Shown: piece after piece, positions 1 to 11,472 of the stretch | Layout: each line of letters opens with the position of its first letter | Numbering within the stretch: position 1 is the stretch's first letter | Assembly: GCA_020746875.1 (NCBI GenBank) | Contig: JAGTJL010000019.1 | Coordinates: 310,001-374,000 of the forward strand | Direction of reading: 5' to 3' | Source: Rhexocercosporidium sp. MPI-PUGE-AT-0058 | Lineage: Eukaryota; Ascomycota; Leotiomycetes; Helotiales | Length of the DNA: 64,000 nt | The notes under the pieces: model-generated | What the model saw: the letters and a program-made list of their open reading frames with translations, nothing else | Database searches by the model: none | Told to the model about the DNA's origin: nothing | Program-made: the position numbers and the translations under genes

Positions 1-842
1 TCTTTAATTGTATATTATTTATTTATTACGTCCGTATAAGCGACAAAGATTATTCGGAGGCGGCGAAGTCTGGCAAGATTATTCTTATAATAGGCGAGCC
101 GCGTTTTTATATAAGTGTCCTTAATTTTAGACTTAATTAATAAGCGCATATGCTCTTCGAGCTCGCGCTGCTTCTGAGCGATCTGTTCTTCGGTAAGTAT
201 ACTTAAAGCCGTAAGATTAATATTAATATTAAGGACAGAAAAGATTATATTATCCGTTATATAATCGGATATATTTAAGTTATTTTTAATTTAAATTATA
301 ATTTTGCTTTTTTCTTTACGAGTATAAACGAGTTAGTTATAAGTATAAGAAGATTCTTTATTATTATTATCGCGAGTGCTTTAAAGCAGTTCGCTATCAG
401 AAGTACTTTTGTTTTTAATTATATAAAAAAGATCTGTAGATTTTATAATCTTATAAAGAATATTACGAGCGGTACTACCGAAGCGAGTATTACTCGCAAG
501 TCTAGCGTTATTAAATATAATTACTTAATAAAAAACTATTCTTTTACTCTTCGTATTACCTCTTTATAAGATAAAGAGATTAGCTTATTAAATAGAATTC
601 ACAATAAGTAAAGCTTTATAAAAGTTCAAGGTAAATTATATTTAAAGAACTAATCTCTGGCCTTCGAAGAAGTCCAGAGGAGAAGCGTATATATAAAAAG
701 AGTTACTTGTAAAGGGAAGCAAAACGCTAGCGTGATTAGATATACAAGTAGGACTGATTCTACTAATACCGTAAAAGCCTCGGCCCCCTTATGCTACGGG
801 CCCGATTCCGTACAGATAGAATGGATAGGCATACACATGACA
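1..842 (-). mobile_element. 5' end of a minus-strand family-B Ty3/gypsy LTR retrotransposon, cut by the window edge
   Basis: The reverse complement of this stretch matches the first 0.8 kb of the complete family-B element starting at 17973: first the LTR, then the same leader and the start of the gag region, including the stretch around 150-200 that matches about 18625-18670. The element therefore points left and continues outside the window. It looks less mutated than the internal copies, with more C and G retained, but stop codons are still present. The base pairs just right of the LTR (843-847, CAAAC) should be one copy of its target-site duplication; the partner lies outside the window. 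Confidence 0.88.
586..842 (-). repeat. Family-B LTR (257 bp), 5' LTR of the left-edge element
   Basis: This 257-bp LTR reads TGTCATG... to ...TA on the minus strand and aligns end to end with the LTRs at 17973, 26006 and 30257. It is the least RIP-mutated of the four at its promoter-like half (GC-rich patch at 770-815). Short ORFs on both strands here (763-1000) are by-products of the LTR and its junction. Confidence 0.9.
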
Positions 843-1744
843 CAAACCCTGTGCCAATCCGAATATGCTGTATGAGCTCAGCCAAGAAGATAGCCGAACA
901 TCTTGATATCCTTGACCATTTACGGGAGAAGGCCTGGTTGAAGACAACTAAGCCGCTGGTCATGTTCTCCACTCGAGGACTAGCCCTTTGCCCTACTTAG
1001 ATCACGAAAATTCAATGAGGAGTTTACTTGTAATATCTGTGCAATGAAAAAGCCTCTTGGACGAGTGTGGCTGCGGCCAAATATGGTGAAAGGTAGACAT
1101 GCCAGTCCATCGCAAGAGCGATGGTAGCCAAGAGCCCTTCTAGTAGCAGAGCAAGCAAATGATATAGCTACGGATCAGTGAAATTGTCAGTAGAGCTGAA
1201 CAATAGCAAAGGCAAGACTCAGAATAAGGGTCGTGAGTAACTGGACAGTGATGGAGATAAATAGCGATAGTTAGTTGAGAAGAATAAGCGAGCGGCCCGC
1301 AAATTAGCGGTCAGATTGGGGAGGACGAGTGACCGGGCCGGGTGAACTCCGGATGAAGACCAAGTGGACCGTGCTTACAGTGGTCCAATCCAATGTCCAA
1401 TGCGCTGCCATTAATTCGATGTGTTAATTTCTCGCCTTCTTACCTAACTTCCTTCACTTTTACTTCACCTCACTTTGCTTCACCTCTTCTCCCCTTCCCC
1501 TTCCTCTTCCCCTTCCCTTCACCCTCCCTTTCCCTCCTCCCCTCTCAGTGGTGCGACTCACCGCGCCGACTGTCAAGTGCAATTGGAACTTCCGGACTGC
1601 AGCACGCACTGCACCATCTCGAGTGTTCCGTCCCCTCGTTGAAGACGCCATACCATACCATACCCTACCATACCATATCGCCTCGGACCGGATCAGATTG
1701 GACTGCACCTCGAAGCTTCCCCTTGCCACGAGCCTGACACAGCC
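843..1744. other. Intergenic region and erg5 promoter
   Basis: No gene is supported here. Immediately upstream of erg5 there is a long pyrimidine-rich tract (about 1441-1547, mostly C/T with TTCACC and CCTTCCC runs), a common feature of strong filamentous fungal promoters, then an ATACC pentamer repeat at 1649-1679. Open frames on both strands across 1393-1909 follow this low-complexity sequence and are not credible genes. Confidence 0.6.
1649..1679. repeat. ATACC pentanucleotide microsatellite in the erg5 leader
   Basis: Imperfect tandem copies of CATAC/ATACC run for about 30 bp, ending about 65 bp before the erg5 start codon, so they probably lie in the 5' UTR or core promoter. Confidence 0.7.
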
Positions 1745-3552
1745 ATGGCGTCGGCAGATAACATCAGCTTTGCGTCTCCTTTGGCTGACGCAAACCATGC
1801 ACATCTTGTTGGTGTTCCTCGGGTTGATGGGCTGTTGTCCACACTTTCTGAGCTCAGCGGCTGGACAATTGCCCTGACCCTGCTCGCTCTGATGGTCGCA
1901 TATGATCAATGTGAGCGCCCCTTAACCGTTATGCGCTTCTCTTTCCCCTGGCTTACCAGATCACAGGCAGCTATCTTTGGCAAAAGGGTTCCATTCCAGG
2001 CCCCGCGTGGAAAATACCCTTCATTGGCCCCTTTCTCGAGTCCGTGAACCCTAAGTTTGATGAGTACAAGGCGAAGTGGGCTAGTGGGGAGCTCAGCTGT
2101 GTGTCTGTCTTCCACAAGTACGTTCTCGATAGCAGATGCAATCCGCGCACCACTGACGCATACTAGGTTTGTTGTTATCGCCTCCACACGCGATATGTCA
2201 CGGAAGGTGTTCAATTCCCCAGGATATGTTAAACCATGTGTAGTTGACGCGGCACACAAGCTACTTGGAAAGACAAACTGGGTCTTTCTAGATGGAAAAG
2301 CTCACGTAGACTTCCGCAAAGGTCTCAATGGCCTTTTCACGCGCAAAGCCCTCGAAACTTATCTGCCGGGACAAGATGACGTCTACAACGCTTACTTCGA
2401 GAGGTTCCTGAAGGTCACCAAAGACGCTGGTGGAAAGCCAGTGCCGTACATGGCTGAGTTTCGTGAGGTTATGTGTGCTGTATCATGCCGAACTTTCGTG
2501 GGGTACTACATCTCGGATGAAGCTATCAAGAAGATCGCCGATGATTACTACAACATTACCGCAGCCCTTGAGCTCGTTAATTTCCCCATCATGATTCCAT
2601 TCACAAAGACTTGGTACGGCAAAAAGGCTGCGGACATGGTTCTTGAAGAGTTCGCCAAATGTGCAGCGAAGAGCAAGGTTCGAATGGCTGCCGGCGGCGA
2701 GATAACTTGTATCATGGACGGCTGGGTCAAGGCTCAACTCGACTCGGCAAAATACCGTGAACGACAAGAGAAAGGACTTTCGCTGGCAGGAATCGAGAAG
2801 CCATCGCCCTTGCTACGTGACTTTACAGACTACGAGATCTCTCAGACTGTCTTCACGTTCTTGTTTGCATCTCAGGATGCTACGAGTAGTGCGGCGACAT
2901 GGCTTTTCCAAATTATGGCCCAGAGACCTGATGTTCTCGACAAGGTACGTGAGGAAAACCTCCGTGTCAGAGGTGGAGATCGCAACAAGCCCGCAACGAT
3001 GGATCTTCTGGATGAAATGATCTACACTCGTGCTGCTGTGAAGGAACTGTTGAGATATCGCCCACCAGTCCTGATGGTTCCATACCTTGCAAAGAAAGCC
3101 TTTCCGATTACTGATACCTACACTGTACCCAAAGGTTCGCTCGATCTTTCATTCGCTGTTTTTCATACTGACCATTTCTACAGGTGCTATGATTATTCCG
3201 ACTGTGTACCCAGCGCTCCGTGACCCTGAGATCTATACCAACCCCGACTTGTACGACCCAGACAGATATGTTACCGGGGATGCAGAAATCAAGGGCGCAA
3301 AGAACTTCCTAGTCTTCGGAACTGGTCCTCATTACTGTCTGGGTCAAATCTACGCTCAACTTAACCTGGCTCTCATGATTGGAAAGGCAGCTATGCACCT
3401 TGACTGGGTTCATCACCCAACGCCTCTCTCGGAAGAGATCAAGGTCTTTGCTACTATATTCCCAATGGTAAGAAGACCCAGTATATTTACTTGGCCACTT
3501 TACTCATATTCTACAGGATGACTGCCCGTTGACATTTTCAAAACGACCCTAA
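1745..3552 (+). CDS. erg5: Sterol C-22 desaturase, cytochrome P450 family CYP61 (ERG5)
   Basis: ERG5 introduces the C-22 double bond of the sterol side chain late in ergosterol synthesis, at the ER membrane, using haem and NADPH-P450 reductase. Five exons give 534 residues: 1745-1910, 1967-2117, 2167-3134, 3184-3467 and 3517-3552. An N-terminal hydrophobic anchor (about residues 40-52, [13 protein letters not shown]) is followed by the proline hinge [10 protein letters not shown]. The I-helix reads [10 protein letters not shown], the K-helix ExxR is in KELLRYRPP, and the haem loop [11 protein letters not shown] carries the axial Cys480. The text [15 protein letters not shown] and [15 protein letters not shown] is typical of CYP61, not of CYP51. 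Length fits the family (about 520-540). All introns are 49-56 bp GT-AG. No lesion is seen, and the gene sits only 0.9 kb from the retroelement at the left edge. Confidence 0.95.
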
Positions 3553-5220
3553 AGATTAGAGATTTGTTCTTGTGGTCTCGATGGTTGCGCTTCTTCTCTA
3601 TACCTCGCTTGATTCCAGCGAGTTGGTAGCATTTGCACGCGAGAATGGGACCTGCTGGCGTTTGGGTGGCATTGTAAGTTTGCGGGCGCGACGAGACTGG
3701 GACGAATATAATAATACTCTGTAATATCTTAATGCAAGATCTTTCGTTCTCCCTCTGCTCAGAAATGCCAGTCTGCTTCCTCTTGACCATCGGAAACCAT
3801 GCCAAAACCTAGGACGTGGTCTTCATTGGAGGATCTACAAGTTTTCATTGCAGATCTGTTCGCAATATATCATTTACTGATCCCTACCTTCGTGTATCTG
3901 CCTACACCCTGGGACAAAGGAGGCACCTGAAACATGCGAACGTGGTATCCGGGTTCTCATTTTGTTAACTTTTCTTATTGGCCAATCGTTATTGTGTCCT
4001 TAGGTGTAGGGTATACTGGTGCTGCGAAGGAAACCCAACCCTGGTTGGATTTGCTAGCTGGATTGGTAAGTCTCACTGACTGGAGTGGAAGTACGTGTTA
4101 ATGTGTAGGATATTTAGTTCCGCATTTGAAAGCTCCTCAACCTCCTCCAACCCCGAATGGTGAGTCGAATGTTTAATCAGTGGGTTATGAACTCGACTTT
4201 TCAGTCTATGTAGAGCAGAATTAACCACAGAGCCGCCGTTAGTGAAATTCAGGCCATTAATTACTCTTACGTCAAGGCTCGATTCTGCCTGGCATATATT
4301 TCAACTCCGTACTTATGTCCGTCTTCGAAGTGCAGAGGTGACGGGCAGACTGGAGCGGCATTCGGACTTAATGGGATCTTCTTTAGGCATCGAAGATCTA
4401 AATTCAGTACTTCATGGCTGGAAAGCGAATCCTTGACCAATGTTCGAGCTCACATACATACAAGCCTTTGTGACAGAAACGATGATACGGAGTACTGTTA
4501 CATGCTTGTTTTGAGATCGTCGCTCAACACGGGTGCCTTGAGAATCATTTATGTACGTCTTGTCGCTTGACGACAAGAAGTGCGTACATCCAGATAGAAC
4601 TGGGACATCAAGCACATACTGTATTTCACATCAGCATGGGACTTGATACTTACTGGACCGCCGAAATCTTATGCAAGCAATGCTTGATTAATCTCGCTTT
4701 GGCACATAATCCCAAGCAATGCAAGCATTATGATTGCTCATCTCACGGCTTCGACAAAAGCCAAATTCGACTCACCGAGTGGCTTGCTTTGCTAAGATGA
4801 TTACATTATATCTGCAGGGCGCAAGATCTCGTAGAAGCCTGAGTCACCACCGGTGGAACTTGCCCTCGGTGCTTATTTTGTTGTCCACGGAGCTCGCTTA
4901 CCGATCCATTCGGCGTTCGCCTCGAGCCAGCTCTAAGGGGCTGTGAGTGGATGCAGAGTGCGATTTCGGTCAAGGCACCTCAAGAGGCTGACGAAAGGGT
5001 ATCAGAGTATGAGCTTGTGACAGTATAATGTGAGAAATGACTCGAAATCATGCTATATACATATATGATGCTTTGCCCTCCGAGGAGAATCTCTATTTCA
5101 TTTCATTGCTAAGTCACTATTACATATCACAAACCAAGCCTCCTTGCACACACTACCTAGGTAGAAACGACTAGAATAAGCCAAAGTAAACAACTCATCA
5201 AAGAAATTAAAGCACTCAAG
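3553..5220. other. Intergenic region, no gene seen
   Basis: About 1.7 kb of mixed composition between erg5 and the small gene at 5221. Only short ORFs (60-80 codons) without recognisable similarity or shared splice logic occur. The last 200 bp contain a TATA-like stretch near 5052-5066 and an A-rich leader before the ATG at 5221. Confidence 0.55.
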
Positions 5221-5793
5221 ATGCCTAACGGATTCCCAGCCTTTCCCAAGAGTAGTAAGTCATACCAGCTACGGGTCAATGGAGTTTGATCACATATCTA
5301 ACATCAATGACAGCGTTCCCTAACGATGAACCTCCAACCCTGTTCCACCCAGCCTCGCCGAAGATGAAGCCGGTCGAGCAGCAAGGCGAGGGCATGGACA
5401 ATGCCTCCATTGCTACTACGTCAACCTTCTCCTCCAAGATCGGGCTTCTCAAGGACAATGTGAAGAGGATCCCTGCATCTTATCGGGGCTATCGAAGTCG
5501 AAAGGAAGCCGCTGCTCGAACTGCTGTTGTGTGCAAGGAGAAGAAGGAGCTGCCTGCAGATACCAAGACACGTAAGTCATTACCAGACTATGAGGGTGAG
5601 TGTAAACACAAGTGCTGGCCCTCGCATAATGTTAAGCGTTTCAGTCGCTGACGATAATGTAGCGAGGCAGAGGACAGCTGAAGCGTACATGATTGTATGT
5701 ATAAATCTTCACCACCTGTTTTCCTCAAAGTTGCGAAGGCATATCTTCGGATCAAGATCCTAGATTTCAAACTTTGATGACATTTAGCGCTAA
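5221..5793 (+). CDS. Small unknown protein, intron-bearing
   Basis: I do not recognise this protein. A model with good splice sites is 5221-5254, 5314-5571, 5645-5694 and 5788-5793, giving about 115 residues that start MPNGFPAFPKST and end EAYMIR. Support: an ATG after an A-rich leader with an upstream TATA-like box, three GT-AG introns with strong donors (GTAAGT, GTAAGT, GTATGT), and a frame that stays open through each junction. The middle is basic (YRGYRSRKEAAARTAVV) after a Ser/Thr-rich segment. There is no signal peptide or membrane segment. If the last intron is retained the frame instead runs to a stop at 5763 (136 residues). It could be a stress or sporulation type small protein, but nothing visible proves that. 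Confidence 0.55.
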
Positions 5794-6014
5794 CTTTCGT
5801 GAAGTGGTCCGCGACACGATGAAGATTTACTTTCGTTTGACCTGGAGGTTACAAGAACAGCAATTGGACTTTGGAACATGTTGGAAATAGCTCGGAGTTG
5901 GCGTTTTTGATGAATGGCAGGAATACAACTTTGTGAATTGGAACGGAAGTCACTTCTGCAAACTAGTTTTAGCACCTTAATGTATGTAGTGATTGGAAGA
6001 ATGCTATGACTTGA

Positions 6015-7395
6015 CTAGAAACTGTCATCCAATCCGTCCTTGACGGCTACCATACTTGGACTATCCAGACCATCGGTGTCATCGAATCCAGCACCGGCAG
6101 TGGTGAGTAAATCTTCAACAATTCGTTTGCTAGCCTCTCTTGCTGCAACGTGTCAGCTGTGGAAGATCGGGGTTTGATGGGATGCTTTTACCTGGCGTTT
6201 GAAGGAGTCTTGATTGTGGCAACGAGAACTGTATGGTTTTGGGCGGACTCATTCCCATTTCTCTGTAAACACCTTCCGCATCTTCATCGCTGTCACTCTC
6301 CCAACTGATTTCTTCTTTCTTTGGGGCCTTTCGAAGAGATGGGTTCTTTGCTTTTCCTTTGGCAGGTGTCTGCACACTGATACCGGGTGTCCTGGGCGCG
6401 TTGGGACGGCCGTACTGTTGGCGAACGGGAGAACTGAAAATCTCTGCATGAAGTTGCGGCGCAGCTTCAGGCGGCGACGACATGGGTGAGGTCGTATCCC
6501 GCCAAGAAGGCTTATTCGCAGGTGTCTCTTGCTCCTTATGCGCAGTGTGAGGGGTGGCATGGATACGGTAATTCTTGTCAAGAACTCTGTGCAATAATGG
6601 ATCCGCAGCCTGCCGGGTGGCAGTAGATGGGAGGTATGACGTTGGGTCAAACGGAGATGACATTGGTGTCATTGACATGTCTGGAATCCTAGACTTTGCT
6701 CCTGGTGTCGAGGGCAGCATTTCTGTGTCATCTCCACCGTCCTGGCCCTTGGAGCCACCCTTGAATTCCTGCTTCAGCTCCTCGTAAGGAGTTGGATACT
6801 CTGCAAATCTCGGGTTGTTCGAAGATGAGCTCTTGGGACGGGGCGCGCGTGGTGTGCTGCCACTGATATCGGCGTTATCAAGAAGAGAGTCGTCATTTTG
6901 GTCGTAGGCATCGTGTTCTTGGCCGTGGTATCTGACAGAATCTTCGCCTGGTTGCGAATTTGCGTAGGCGCTAGCATCACCGTGCGATTGAGTATAGGAT
7001 GCATCCTCTTCTGCGTCGCGCTCCTCGACTCCTGATAGAGACACGTTGGCGCTGGCTTCGAAGAATTGTTTCCAAAACTACCCCGCGGTCCTATCAGCGC
7101 GTGTATCTGCGATTGAGATGGAAAGAATCTACTAACCTTGGATCCTTCCCAGACTGCATTCGAATGTTCGGCGTACTGTTCAACTATTGGCAAGATGCTG
7201 GAAGTTACGATGCGATGGGCTCGACTGAAGTTGTGGTCGATTTCTAGGATAGGATAGGTAAGGGAGCTTCACGATCTGAGAATCCGAACTGATGGCATTG
7301 TACGTACCTTGCAAAGTCAGGGTGATAGATTGCTCAAGTTTCTCGAGCTCCTCAGTGAGGGACAAGGAGCGAGCGGTTGAGGAAGGGCGTGACAT
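6015..7395 (-). CDS. ask1: DASH/Dam1 complex subunit Ask1
   Basis: Ask1 is a subunit of the ring-forming Dam1/DASH complex that couples kinetochores to spindle microtubules in fungi. Four exons (7395-7308, 7243-7137, 7077-6192, 6142-6015) give 402 residues. The conserved N-terminal region spans exons 1-3: TEELEKLEQSITLTLQEIDH, then ILPIVEQYAEHSNAVWEGSK and FWKQFFEASANVSLSG. A long acidic/Ser-Pro-rich middle with several minimal CDK-type sites follows (TPR, SSPF, TTSPMSSPP), which fits the known regulation of Ask1 by Cdk1. The last exon encodes the conserved tail EASKRIVEDLLTTAGAG...DDSF. The start is chosen at 7395 because it begins the family-typical MSRPSSTAR. It is divergent from the rhodanese gene with a 482-bp shared promoter. 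Confidence 0.93.
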
Positions 7396-7877
7396 GGTCT
7401 TGGTGAGGAGTTGGCTTGAGTTGGGTTGCCTTCGGGTTGGGTTAGGTTGGGTTAGATTGCGTGGGATTGAATTATAAGAATCAAGGAAGATTTGCGCTTG
7501 TGTACCTCGGTGTGTGTGTTGTTGTCCGTGACGGCTGGGTTGACGCGAATTTGTACGCGCCGGCTCTAACTAGTTAACCAACTAGCCTACTAAAATGCAC
7601 GGAATGCACAGAATGCGAACCAGCCTCGCGCTATGTACAGTAATTAGTTCCGTAGTTTGTTAGTCGGTTAGGAGTTAGAGTAAGTTGTTATGCAATCCCA
7701 ATTCCAAAGTTGGAATACCTAAGTAAGTATTTGACAGGGATGGACCGATCAAAGTAAATCCGGGGAAGCTGTCTTGTTGCATAGTAGGTAGCTTATTGAT
7801 CACACCCGACCTCTACTCTCCTACTCTCCCTACAAGAAGAACCAGCTTCAACCCCGTCCCCACAACATACTGGCAAG
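7396..7877. promoter_or_regulatory. Bidirectional promoter between ask1 and the rhodanese gene
   Basis: The 482 bp separate two divergent start codons. On the ask1 side there is a run of GGGTTGGGTTAGG-type repeats (about 7410-7460), resembling degenerate telomeric motifs. In the middle are short AT-rich direct repeats (TTAGTTAACCAACTAG-like, about 7568-7590). No TATA box is obvious. Confidence 0.5.
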
Positions 7878-8453
7878 ATGAGCACCTTTTGCGCCGCAAC
7901 CTCCATCCTACTTCGGACATCACGATGCTCGATTCCACGAACAACTCCACAGCTTAGGCTACGGCCGAACCCCTCCATCCGGGCTATTCCTGCCATCGCA
8001 CAGGCTTCCCACGCAAGGTTCTACTCGCAAGAAGGGCCGCCGAGCAAAATTTATTCCTTTGAAGATGTATGTTAACAGATCTTCTTCTAGGTCCTCCGCA
8101 TTAACAGCGGTTAGGTAAAAGCTTTTGTTGAGAAGCCAGATCCAGACCGCATTCTCATCGACAGTCGGGAACCAGGAGAATTACAGGCTACGGGCACAAT
8201 CCCCGGATCCCTTAATATTCCCATTACGACAAAGCCCGATTCGTTCTTCATTACTGCAGAGGAGTTCGAGGACAGGTTTGGGTTTGAGAGGCCGGGCAAG
8301 GACCAGGAGGTTGTCTTTTACTGCAAATCAGGTGTCAGAAGTCGTGCTGCGGCAGCACTGGCGCGGCAAGCTGGATGGGGAAACGTTGCAGAGTATCAGG
8401 GAAGCTGGCTGGATTGGGACAAGAACGGTGGTATCAAAGAGGATAGGAAGTAG
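7878..8453 (+). CDS. Rhodanese-domain sulfurtransferase, probably mitochondrial
   Basis: A single-domain rhodanese transfers sulfane sulfur, for example from thiosulfate to an acceptor thiol. Two exons (7878-8066 and 8115-8453) give 175 residues. The first about 48 residues are rich in Arg, Ser and Ala with no acidic residue (MSTFCAATSILLRTSRCSIP...), a typical mitochondrial presequence. The rhodanese fold follows: YSFEDVKAFVEKPDPDRILI, DSREPGEL, GTIPGSLNIP, then the active-site loop YCKSGVRSRAA with catalytic Cys133, and the C-terminal GWGNVAEYQGSWLDW. Size and layout fit the yeast Rdl1/Rdl2 type. The single intron is 48 bp and falls in phase 0. The physiological acceptor cannot be told from sequence. 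Confidence 0.92.
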
Positions 8454-8681
8454 CACAAGTGATGGACGTGGTTGACTAGGTCTAGGAGATACAATTGATG
8501 ATTAAGGTTACTTGAATAACGACCAGGAAATTGCAAGTAAAGTCTAAACTGAGCTGGGGTGACTTCAAAAGTTGGGGCATGTTGGCAAAGGCGCTTTCAT
8601 TGATTGAGAAAAATACCGAGGACCCATCCTGATTCGCAAATCATGTTCATCTATCATACATCCTAGCTATTCATACATATA

Positions 8682-9660
8682 TTAAAACATGAGGAATTTC
8701 GTTGTCCCTTCTCCTGCATCGGGCACCGGCTCTTTGGGGGTCTTCGCAACCGGGCTGCCATGAGCAAAGAACAGTATCTTGATCGCAATAGCCAATCCTG
8801 CGTGAAGACAGACCACCAGAACTAATAACGCCTTGCTCGTTTGCTTGTCGGTTGCGCTCAAGACAGGGTACAGGTTCCTAAGGAGGAAGGCTACACTGAG
8901 GCCGAATCCAACACCGACGAAGACCCAATTCAGTATTGTGATGGGAGACCATGAAATCAAGGCAACAGGAATCCAGATGAGATTCGAATAACCGTACAGA
9001 GCCCAGCACTCGAGGAGATTGGCAGATTCGCTACCAAAATACTTCAGGGCGAGGAAGAGGGCAATGGGAATGACAAGTGTATAGCCGTAAATGAGTCCAG
9101 CGGCGCCTTTTCAGTCTATCAGTTGACATTCAACACAAAAACAGCCTCGCCAAGTACGTACCACTTAAGAGCCTGAAGTCGTAAACGAAATGCTCACTCC
9201 CCGTCTCTGCCAGATACTTGCTTATTGTGCCTCCCAAGAAGAGAATGAAGACCACCGTGGTCGCAATCCAGATCGGCCCATAGAGATCCGGGTTGCCTTC
9301 AAGAACATCGAGAAAATTTGCTCGTGGATATAACGCTGCCCAGCATCTTGCAAAGACTGAACTAGTATCGACATCGAAGAACTGCGCGTAGAAGGATACT
9401 GTCCAAAGGTACCGCTTGGAGGATCCACTTCCGGCTGTCGCAGGTGGAGGGAGTCCGGGGGAAGAGCCTGGTAGCTTTCTTGAACTCGCGGAGGCATCGG
9501 TATTGAAGTTGGAGGAATGGAACTCGAGGTCTTCTTGTAGGTCGGTGTGCCCAAGCTTGTTTGGTTAGCAGTGTAGGTGTGCATTGTTGTAGAAAGGGCT
9601 CACATCTCCCTCTTCATCAACATCGACCACCACATCATAACCAGCACCAGGTCCCGACAT
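8682..9660 (-). CDS. Yip1-domain membrane protein (YIPF1/2 or Yip5-like)
   Basis: Yip1-family proteins are five-pass Golgi/ER membrane proteins that bind prenylated Rab GTPases. Three exons (9660-9604, 9555-9162, 9106-8682) give 291 residues. The N-terminal about 115 residues are cytosolic, acidic then Ser/Pro-rich. The hallmark GNPDLYGPIWIATTVVF opens the first membrane segment. Four further segments follow: GLIYGYTLVIPIALFLAL, LECWALYGYSNLIWIPVALI, ILNWVFVGVGFGLSVAFLL and ALLVLVVCLHAGLAIAIKI. DLYGPIWI and the YGYSNLIWIP stretch place it nearer YIPF1/YIPF2 (yeast Yip5) than Yip1 itself; that assignment is from memory. The start at 9660 gives an in-frame short first exon with a GTGAGC donor. 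Confidence 0.9.
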
Positions 9661-10408
9661 CGTTTCGGACGGATCTAGAGTAAAAGGAATGCGGTGGTGT
9701 GTTTCTTAGGATATCGTGCTCTGCAACTTCAAGGTGTATTGTGAGAGAGGTTTGCAAGTTGTTCAAGGCTGCTCTGGCATCGACTTGACAGCTTGCACTA
9801 CACGTAACTTCCACGCTAGTCTGTAGTGGTGGTCTACGACACCCCCGAAACTGCCCCTTCTATCCCAGCCACATCCCTGAAATCACCCCGCCATTATTAT
9901 ATGGGCAGCAGCAGAGCCGCGTTTTGAGCATTGGGCGAAAATCACATCTGACTTTAAGTATCTTTAGGTAAGATAGAATACATCTCACAACTCCTATATA
10001 AGCTCCTGTGTACTCTTGATCTCGGCGGCTAAGACCGTGGGGTCGGGTGCGTCAGTACCTGTCATTTCGATCCATTACAAGATAGCGGTTTAGAACCGAG
10101 TTCTGGGTGCAAGGTAGTGATACGAATCCCCTCCTTACAGTCCAGCTGTAGCATTGAGGCAATGTATCAGGCCCGATTACTTTGACCATTACCCACTGCA
10201 TATCCAGCCAGATTCAAAGATCATTCTCTTCACTTAGCCGTTCTTAACACATCACATCATTACGGCCCATTGCAGCATTGGTCATTGTCCTTCGTATTGC
10301 GTGCTCATGCTAATGTGAGAATAATACAGCCAGTAAGCTTGCGAAAAACCGATCCGTTGACCATCTCTCCATCTTCCAGAGCCTCCAAACGCCAAATGAG
10401 CGACCCGT
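9661..10408. other. Intergenic region between the Yip1-family gene and ubiquitin-eL40
   Basis: It holds the Yip1-family promoter (near 9661-9900) and the 3' flank of the ubiquitin-eL40 gene. No ORF or RNA gene is supported. Confidence 0.55.
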
Positions 10409-11151
<743 letters not shown>

Positions 11152-11472
11152 CTTGGCGGTTTCGTAGGGCCGTCGTCGTTGTTGTCGCGACTTCGAGATC
11201 TTAGATGGAAGTCGAGCTGAGCGGGAATATTCGTTGTGGGCTCGCTTGCGTTTGCTCCACTTCCAAGCACGTGATGCATCGCGCTAGCGGCCTAGACTAG
11301 ACATGACCTTGCATCCCTGATTGTAGCGGCTCATTCAACCCGCTTGACCAGTCCTCGTATGATGGTCTAAGTTGACTTTGATACTTTCATTCGAAATGGA
11401 TGCTTCTGCACTGTATTAATTTCTTTTTTCTGCTGGCAAAGATTTTTTACTTTGGATCAATTCCTGTCGCTG
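11152..11472. other. Divergent promoter of ubiquitin-eL40 and rrn7
   Basis: The 320 bp include the non-coding part of the ubiquitin-eL40 first exon (directly right of 11151). A CACGTG palindrome lies at about 11269-11274. No gene is seen. Confidence 0.5.

Noticed and set aside
763..1000. Overlapping 69-codon ORFs on both strands
   Set aside because: They span the end of a family-B LTR and its junction, with no domain.
1393..1909. ORFs over 100 codons on both strands before erg5
   Set aside because: They are created by pyrimidine-rich promoter DNA and overlap the erg5 first exon in the wrong frame.
1745..3552. CYP51 (lanosterol 14-alpha-demethylase) as the identity of the P450
   Set aside because: The sequence around the B-C region and I-helix ([36 protein letters not shown]) is that of CYP61/ERG5; the CYP51 hallmarks are absent.
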